NCBI GenBank assembly: GCA_023055505.1 | Contig: JALIRH010000062.1 | Coordinates: 1,193,157-1,257,156 of the forward strand | Length of the DNA: 64,000 nucleotides | Origin: Callipepla californica brunnescens | Lineage: Eukaryota > Chordata > Aves > Galliformes > Odontophoridae | Direction of reading: 5' to 3' | In this document: positions 62,836 through 64,000 of the stretch, one piece after another | Layout: the number at the start of each line of letters is the position of its first letter | Position numbering within the stretch: the stretch's first letter is position 1 | Notes under the pieces: generated by a model | Seen by the model: the letters and a program-made list of their open reading frames with translations, nothing else | Told to the model about the DNA's origin: nothing | The model's database searches: none | Made by a program: the position numbers and the translations under genes

Positions 62836-64000
62836 AATAAGGTTAGAATTTTGTTTCTAGTTTGATCAATTCCAGTCATTTCTTCTTGTAAATGACAACA
62901 AAAACACAGACAAACCCAGTGCAGAGTTGTTGGCAGGTAGCTGAAATTCACACATGGGACATGTTTTGCTTTTATAGAGTATATTTTAAAAAGCTATTCT
63001 GGAGACAGCAAGCTGGCATTTTTAGTAATTTGAATCTGAAATAAAATTGCAAAAATGTCCTTTAGCCCAAATTATATTAAGGTAATAAGTGCAGGTATTG
63101 TACATATTAAGAATATGAATGTAGATACTTCACGCATAAAGAAAATTCCTCATCCAAAAAATATGAAAAGCATGATATGAACACTGCTAACAAATAGCAT
63201 ACTTTCTTAAAGGTATTTTCTCTCTTTCATGTTAACATAAATCTTGACAATGAAGAGTAATGCAAGAATTCTGGGGTTTGCATTAGTGTTACTTCACATT
63301 ATATTTGCAGATAGATTTGTCTTTTTTACTTATTTTTATTCTTATGATGCAATGTCCAGTACACTCAACTGCTCGGTACTGATTCCAGTTAAAGAATTTT
63401 ATAGGTAAAATTTAGTGATTTTTCTACTCAGGAAGTTTTTAATGAAAATATATTAATTCAATACAATGTTTGTCAGGCAGATGTCTATTTCCAATTAAAT
63501 AAAGAAAACATACTGTACCTGAAGTACAAGACATGATTGTAGTAATTCAGAAAAAAATGTTAGGAGACGAAATCTATAAGAATATTTTAACTCAAATTTT
63601 ATTTGCCAGTCTCTGCCAATGAAACTTTTGAATATAAATGCTTTTGAACCATATTCAGCCTGTGCAGTCAGTCATACAACTGAGATACTAAAAGCTTCTC
63701 TCAAAAGCAGAAACTGAAATCTTATTTTCTATTGGCTTGTGTATAGCTTCTCATATGCAGATTCTCTTCTGTCTAAAAGTTTGAAAACTCCCTGTGGAGA
63801 TAAAGTGTTCATAAATTCTCTTGTGTACTTTTCCCAGCGCCTAATAAATTTAGGATTTATGCTTCAAATTTTCTACAGACACTAAAGGGATCTCTCTCAT
63901 GTCACTTTCTGCATATGCATACGAAAATTGCAGCTCTATTCTGCCCAGTGTGAAAAAGAATTCAATGAGCATATTCCAGTGTCACTTTAGAAACCAGTGG
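62836..64000. other. Unique AT-rich DNA to window end
   Basis: No recognised transposon, frame or RNA gene. Confidence 0.5.

Overview
The window looks like non-coding DNA from a bird nuclear genome, most likely a galliform such as chicken or a relative. The evidence is the repeat content: about 16 fragments of the avian LINE CR1, recognised by the octamer tail (ATTCTATG-type, seen reversed as AATCATAGAATCATAG) and by conserved 3'UTR and ORF2 blocks. There are also four solo LTRs of avian ERVL-like retrotransposons and two non-autonomous mariner copies resembling the chicken Mariner1_GG/Galluhop group. The base composition is AT-rich and CpG-poor. No protein-coding gene, tRNA, rRNA or CRISPR array could be supported. 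The longest open frames (up to 161 codons) lie in LTRs, CR1 remnants or low-complexity DNA.

Layout. 0-11 kb: a CR1 scrap at the left edge, then a well-preserved solo LTR (1576-2150) with a perfect 5-bp target duplication, then mostly unique AT-rich DNA with a TTG/poly-C tract at 6.2 kb. 11.3-12.7 kb: an older LTR split by a 0.9-kb CR1. 12.7-25 kb: pyrimidine tracts and a cluster of CR1 copies, including one CR1 inserted in opposite orientation inside another (20.5-22.2 kb). A 543-bp mariner element at 23.2 kb retains both ends of a transposase frame on the minus strand. 25.1-46.8 kb: a long repeat-poor stretch, broken only by a CR1 at 36.8 kb, a truncated mariner at 38.35 kb and simple repeats. 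46.8-62 kb: repeat-dense, with large internally deleted CR1 copies (46.8, 50.5 and 55.8 kb), a CR1 split by an LTR (58.0-58.7 kb) and a 0.96-kb LTR (60.2-61.2 kb). 62-64 kb: unique sequence with a compound pentanucleotide microsatellite.

No genes act together here; the readable content is a history of transposition. Nesting gives relative ages: the 11.3-kb LTR predates its CR1, the 58-kb CR1 predates its LTR, and the 1.6-kb LTR appears youngest. Thirteen of 16 CR1 copies lie on the minus strand, a bias that would fit an intron of a plus-strand gene, though mixed LTR orientations do not reinforce it. One exon-like island (32948-33045, plus strand) is listed only as a speculative finding.
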